10,649 bases of DNA from SHVZ01 sp044223515 (GTDB lineage: Bacteria > Pseudomonadota > Alphaproteobacteria > SHVZ01). The translations under genes were made by a program, and so were the position numbers. The notes under the pieces were generated by a model. It made no database searches and was not told the origin of the DNA. It worked only from the letters and a program-made list of their open reading frames with translations. Positions 7,354 through 10,649 of the stretch are shown here, one piece after another; position 1 is the stretch's first letter, and every line of letters begins with the position of its first letter. Location: contig JBGALV010000147.1 of the NCBI GenBank assembly GCA_044223515.1, positions 1-10,649 on the forward strand, in the 5' to 3' direction.

Positions 7354-7455
7354 CTATATCGCTTCTTCGTGCCAGGTGCGGCCGTCGCGCTCGATCAGCG
7401 CTGTCGCGGCGGTCGGGCCCCAGCTTCCGGCCATGTAGGGCTTCGGCGCATCGTG
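7354..7455 (-). pseudogene. zwf: Out-of-frame C-terminal end of zwf
   Basis: The expected last 33 or so residues of glucose-6-phosphate dehydrogenase are encoded here in a frame different from the main zwf frame. They read HDAPKPYMAGSWGPTAATAL, then IERDGRTWHEEAI and a TAG stop at 7354. The main frame reads WEEKG up to this point and then departs into an unrelated Arg/Pro-rich tail ending at 7395. Restoring one base in the GGGC stretch near 7456 would join the two. This is either a real frameshift mutation or a one-base sequence error. Confidence 0.75.
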
Positions 7456-8822
7456 CCCTTCTCTTCCCAGGTACGGATCGAGGCGTCGAGCCAGGTCCAG
7501 GCCGCCTCGACCTCGTCGCGATGCATGAAGAGCGTCGGATTGCCGCGGACCACGTCGAGCAGCAGGCGCTCGTAGGCCTCGGGCAGGCGGCCGGCGAAGA
7601 TTCCTCGGCGAAGGAGAGGTCGAGGCACCGACTTGAGGCGAAGCCCGCCGGGGCCAGGCTCCTTGGTCATCAGGTGAAGCGTGATGCCCTCGTCGGGCTG
7701 AAGCCGGATCACCAGCCGGTTCGGATTGAGACCGCCAGCCGATCGCGGGAAGATGTTGTGCGGGACCGCCCTGAACTGGATCACGATCTCCGAGGTCCGC
7801 GTCGCCATAGCCGCTCTGCTGTGTAGGTAGAACGGCACGCCGGACCAGCGCCAGTTGGCGATGCCGACCTTGAGCGCGACGAAGGTCTCGGTGCGGCTGG
7901 TCTTGCCGTCCGAGAGCTCCTCCTGATAGCCCGGCACCGCCTTGCCCTCGGCGGCGCCGCGGCGGTACTGGCCGCGGATGATGCCGTGATCGCCCTCGCC
8001 GATCGGCTCCAGAGCGCGCAGCACCTTGATCTTCTCGTCGCGGACCGCATCCGCATCGAAGTTCCGGGGCGGCTCGAGCGCCACCATGCAGAGAAGCTGC
8101 AGCAGATGGTTCTGCACCATGTCGCGAAGCGCAGACCCGGCGGTGTCGTAGTAGTCGGCACGGCCTTCGAGGCCGACGGTCTCGGCGACCGTGACCTGCA
8201 CATGGTCGATCCAGGTGCTGCTCCACAAAGGCTCGAACAGCGAGTTGGCGAAACGGAGCGCGATCAGGTTCTGCACCGTCTCCTTGCCGAGGTAGTGATC
8301 GATCCGGTAGGTCTGCCGCTCGCTGAAGACCTTGCCGATCTCCTCGTTGATCTGCCGCGCAGAGGCGAGATCGTGGCCGATCGGCTTCTCGACCACGACG
8401 CGGGCCTCGGGCGTGGCCAGCCCGGTCTTGCCGAGACGGGCGCAGGTCGGGCCATAGAGCGACGGCGCAGTCGCCAGGTAGAAGACCCGCACGTGGCCCG
8501 GCGTTTCGTCCAGGCGACGCTTCAGGTTGTCCCAGCCGGCATCGGCGGACGCGTCGAGGGCAATGTGGTCGAGGCGGGCGAGGAAGCGCGCCCAGGAGGC
8601 ATCGTCGGCCTTGTGCTTGGCCACGCGTTCCTCGACCAGCCGCCGGTAGGCAGCCGCGTCCATGGCCTTGCGCGAGATCGAGAAGATGCGCGAGCTCGAC
8701 GGGATCTGGCCGTCGACGTCGCGGTGATAGAGGGCCGGCAGCAGCTTCCGAAGCGAGAGGTCGCCGGTGCCGCCGAAGATGACGCAGTCGAAGGGGGCGA
8801 CGGGGATGGTCTTGGGCGTCAT
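7395..8822 (-). CDS. zwf: Glucose-6-phosphate dehydrogenase, frame-disturbed 3' end
   Basis: This cytoplasmic enzyme oxidises glucose-6-phosphate to 6-phosphogluconolactone with NADP, opening the oxidative pentose phosphate and Entner-Doudoroff routes. As drawn it has 475 residues. Visible motifs are the nucleotide-binding FGGTGDLS (16-23), EKPIGHD (145-151), the active-site signature RIDHYLGKE (173-181) with the catalytic His, GRADYYDTAGSALRDMVQNHLLQ (220-242, with an extra Ser before ALRDM) and FRAVPHNIF (350-358). Three places look disturbed. Residues 334-339 read HSRAAM where the family has RTGKRL, losing a substrate-binding Lys. Residues 401-408 read RPLLRRGI, while another frame of the same DNA reads LDLSFAEE, the expected sequence. 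After Gly456 the frame leaves the family sequence; the true C-terminus continues in another frame to 7354. The ATG at 8822 has an AGAGGA ten bases upstream, buried in a hairpin. No pgl, edd or eda lies next to it. If the indels are real, activity is doubtful. Confidence 0.88.
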   Translation of the reverse strand: MTPKTIPVAPFDCVIFGGTGDLSLRKLLPALYHRDVDGQIPSSSRIFSISRKAMDAAAYRRLVEERVAKHKADDASWARFLARLDHIALDASADAGWDNLKRRLDETPGHVRVFYLATAPSLYGPTCARLGKTGLATPEARVVVEKPIGHDLASARQINEEIGKVFSERQTYRIDHYLGKETVQNLIALRFANSLFEPLWSSTWIDHVQVTVAETVGLEGRADYYDTAGSALRDMVQNHLLQLLCMVALEPPRNFDADAVRDEKIKVLRALEPIGEGDHGIIRGQYRRGAAEGKAVPGYQEELSDGKTSRTETFVALKVGIANWRWSGVPFYLHSRAAMATRTSEIVIQFRAVPHNIFPRSAGGLNPNRLVIRLQPDEGITLHLMTKEPGPGGLRLKSVPRPLLRRGIFAGRLPEAYERLLLDVVRGNPTLFMHRDEVEAAWTWLDASIRTWEEKGTMRRSPTWPEAGARPPRQR

Positions 8823-8832
8823 CTCTCGAGCG

Positions 8833-8866
8833 TCCTCTCTCGGATCGGGTCAGACCCGAGAGAGGA
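8833..8866 (-). promoter_or_regulatory. Strong hairpin in the zwf leader
   Basis: A perfect 11-bp inverted repeat (TCCTCTCTCGG / CCGAGAGAGGA, arms 8833-8843 and 8856-8866) with a 12-base loop fills most of the 59-base gap between the Tat-type binding-protein gene and zwf. On the minus strand the 3' arm holds the only Shine-Dalgarno-like sequence, AGAGGA, ten bases before the ATG at 8822. The 5' arm could instead pair with CGAGAG (8823-8828), which abuts the start codon. It may control zwf translation, bind a regulator as DNA, or end the upstream transcript; no U run follows. Confidence 0.55.
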
Positions 8867-8881
8867 TGCCACAGAGATGCG

Positions 8882-10477
8882 TCAGCTCTCCATCCACACC
8901 CGATCGTAGCTTTCAACCGGGCCGATGCCGGAGGTGATGACGTCGTGGACCTTCTTGTTCACGAAATTGGGCCACGCCATCTCGATCATCCACGCGACGG
9001 GCACGTCCTCGACCAGGATCTTCTGGACCTCCGAATAGGCCTTCTGACGATCCTCGTCCTTGACCCCCTTGGCGCCCAGCTCGAACAGCTCGTCCACCTT
9101 GGGATTGGCGTAGGCGCCGATATTGGTCGACGGAATACCCTTGCGGATGTTGGTCGAGATATAGGCGCGGGAAACGCCGAGGGCGGGATCGGCGAACTGC
9201 GAGAGGTAGTTGAAGGTGAGCTCGTAGTCGTCCTCGGTCGACTTCTTCCAGAATCCGGCGACGTCGGTGCTCTCCAGGGTCAGCTGCATGCCGACCTTGC
9301 CGAGCGCCTGGCGGGTGTATTCGGCCAGCCGCTGCCACACTTCGCCATAGGGCAAGACCATGCAGCGGAGCTTGAGGCGGACGCCGTCCGCGCCCTTCTT
9401 GAAGCCGGCCGCCTCGAGCAGCGCCTCGGCCTTGGCCGGATCGAACGGATACTTGGGCACGTTCGCGTCATAGAACCGGGTGGTCGAGGCGATCGGCCCG
9501 GTCGCGACCTTGCCCATGCCGAAGAACAGGCTCTTCACGATGAACTCGCGGTCGATCCCGAACATGATCGCCTGGCGCACGCGCTTGTCGGCGAGCGGCC
9601 CGCGGCGGTTATTGATGTCGATCCACATGATCGGCGAGACGAACTCGTAGCCCTTCGTCGTCATGCTGAGGCTGGGGAGGGCCGCCAGGCGCTGCACCTC
9701 GAACGGCTCGACGGCGTCGAACTGGGAGGCGTGGGCCTGTCCCGTCTCGAGCGCCACCGCTCGCAGCGACGCATCCGGGATGATGCGGAAGCTGATGCCG
9801 TCGAGATAGGGCTGGCCGGGCTTCCAGTAGTTCTCGTTGCGCACCAGCTCGATGTTCGAGCCCCGGTTCCATTCCTTGAACTTGAACGGGCCGGTTCCGA
9901 TCGGCGTGTTGTTCGCCGGGTTGTTGCGGAAATCGGTGTTCTCGTAGACGTGCTTCGGCACCAGCGGCGCGCTCGACACCTCGAACGCATGGAGGAAGGG
10001 ACCGAAGGGCTCCTTCAGCTTGTAGACGACGGTGTGCGCGTCCGGCGTCTCAGTCGATGCCACGCGGCTGAAATTGGCGCGCGCGCGACCGTGGACTTCC
10101 ATCAGGAAGACCTGGGTCGAGAAGACGACGTCGGCCGAGGTGAACGGCTTGCCGTCGTGCCACTTCACGTTCTCTTCGAGCTTGAAGGTGTAGGTGAGGC
10201 CATCCGGCGAGACGGTCCAGGACTTGGCGAGCGACGGCATCGGCTTGAGCGCGAAGTCGAAGGTCAGCAAGCCCTGAAAGATCTTGCCGCCGGCAACCTG
10301 GGTCGTCGTGCCCTGGTTGATCGGCAGCATCAGCGTCGGCGGTTCCGGCTGCAACACGATGTTCATCACGCCGCCGCGCTTCGGCGTGGTCTGCCCGAAG
10401 GCCGCGATCGGATGAGCGGCCAAGCCGGCAGCGACCGGCAGCAAAACGGCCCGCGCCAAGAACTCCCTGCGTTCCAT
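8882..10477 (-). CDS. ABC transporter substrate-binding protein, family 5, Tat-exported
   Basis: This 531-residue protein is a second family 5 solute-binding protein, distinct in sequence from the one at 187-1782. The N-terminus MERREFLARA followed by a hydrophobic Ala/Leu/Val stretch to about residue 28 is a twin-arginine (Tat) signal, so it is probably exported folded. Family features are PSLAKSWTVSPDGLTYTF (81-98), KWHDGKPFTSADVVFS (105-120, the most typical segment of the family), GTGPFKFKEW (194-203), NENYW (214-218) and RVRQAIMFGIDRE (299-311). The ATG at 10477 has a strong AGGGGAGGA just upstream. No permease or ATPase gene is present: the next gene downstream is zwf, and the upstream side reaches the window edge past a stem-loop. 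It likely delivers a peptide or peptide-like ligand to a transporter encoded elsewhere; the ligand is unknown. Confidence 0.94.
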   Translation of the reverse strand: MERREFLARAVLLPVAAGLAAHPIAAFGQTTPKRGGVMNIVLQPEPPTLMLPINQGTTTQVAGGKIFQGLLTFDFALKPMPSLAKSWTVSPDGLTYTFKLEENVKWHDGKPFTSADVVFSTQVFLMEVHGRARANFSRVASTETPDAHTVVYKLKEPFGPFLHAFEVSSAPLVPKHVYENTDFRNNPANNTPIGTGPFKFKEWNRGSNIELVRNENYWKPGQPYLDGISFRIIPDASLRAVALETGQAHASQFDAVEPFEVQRLAALPSLSMTTKGYEFVSPIMWIDINNRRGPLADKRVRQAIMFGIDREFIVKSLFFGMGKVATGPIASTTRFYDANVPKYPFDPAKAEALLEAAGFKKGADGVRLKLRCMVLPYGEVWQRLAEYTRQALGKVGMQLTLESTDVAGFWKKSTEDDYELTFNYLSQFADPALGVSRAYISTNIRKGIPSTNIGAYANPKVDELFELGAKGVKDEDRQKAYSEVQKILVEDVPVAWMIEMAWPNFVNKKVHDVITSGIGPVESYDRVWMES

Positions 10478-10494
10478 TGACGTCCTCCCCTTGA

Positions 10495-10576
10495 AAGGTT
10501 TCGGCGATGGCCATTGCTATCACGGCCACCGACGAGCCTAGCCCGGCCGCACGTCCAGGCGAAACGAAGGTTTCGG
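10495..10576. repeat. 10-base direct repeat in the leader of the Tat-type binding protein
   Basis: AAGGTTTCGG occurs at 10495-10504 and again at 10567-10576, 72 bases apart. The upstream copy is also part of a 6-bp inverted repeat, CGAAAC / GTTTCG, at 10560-10575 with a GAAG loop. The pair flanks the segment where the promoter of the binding-protein gene should lie, so a regulator-binding role is possible, but chance is not excluded. I see no clear -10/-35 pair here. Confidence 0.3.
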
Positions 10577-10601
10577 ATCGTGAAAGAGCCGAGCGGAGGG
10601 C

Positions 10602-10629
10602 TGGGGGCCCTGCGACCGACCGGCCCCCA
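10602..10629. terminator. Stem-loop upstream of the Tat-type binding protein
   Basis: A perfect 8-bp inverted repeat (TGGGGGCC / GGCCCCCA) encloses 12 bases. It probably marks the end of a gene lying beyond the window edge, which would make the binding-protein gene the first of its transcript. Neither strand has a U tract next to it, so this is tentative. Confidence 0.35.
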
Positions 10630-10649
10630 AGATCGGCCGACGGGGGAGA

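Noticed and set aside
5684..7438. 584-residue open frame on the plus strand
   Set aside because: It lies antisense to the well-supported gamma-glutamyltransferase and shows no family features.
7354..8916. 520-residue minus-strand frame overlapping zwf as a separate gene
   Set aside because: Only its last 33 or so residues resemble a real protein, and these are the displaced zwf C-terminus; the rest is an Arg/Pro-rich shadow.
8945..10480. 511-residue open frame on the plus strand
   Set aside because: It is the antisense shadow of the Tat-type solute-binding protein and has typical shadow composition.

Overview
This GC-rich window has third codon positions rich in G and C and long mirror-image open frames on the opposite strand. 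That pattern, with the gene families present, suggests an alphaproteobacterium, perhaps in the Rhodospirillales or Hyphomicrobiales; this is an inference from style and content, not a search. All seven genes I can support lie on the minus strand, so transcription runs from high to low coordinates.

In transcription order: a short leader with a stem-loop and a 10-base direct repeat (10478-10649); a Tat-exported family 5 solute-binding protein (8882-10477); an 11-bp hairpin (8833-8866) directly in front of glucose-6-phosphate dehydrogenase (zwf, 7395-8822); a probable terminator and promoter (7257-7307); a two-gene unit of a cytoplasmic gamma-glutamyltransferase (5621-7207) and a form II molybdenum hydroxylase large subunit (3251-5590); a promoter that appears to give a leaderless message for a small two-helix membrane protein (2838-3188); a TerC-family membrane protein with an extra C-terminal segment (1860-2762); and a Sec-exported family 5 solute-binding protein (187-1782), closed by a 12-bp hairpin (149-176).

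The content is metabolic and accessory: two peptide-type periplasmic binding proteins without permease or ATPase genes, entry to the pentose phosphate/Entner-Doudoroff pathways, gamma-glutamyl hydrolysis, a molybdopterin enzyme without its iron-sulfur or FAD subunits, and a probable metal-ion exporter. No mobile element, CRISPR array, tRNA or rRNA was seen. I do not see a clearly new multi-gene system. The most notable points are zwf, whose 3' third carries two frame-scrambled segments plus a frame-shifted C-terminus, and the hairpins that overlap or sequester the ribosome binding sites of zwf and of the 187-1782 binding protein.
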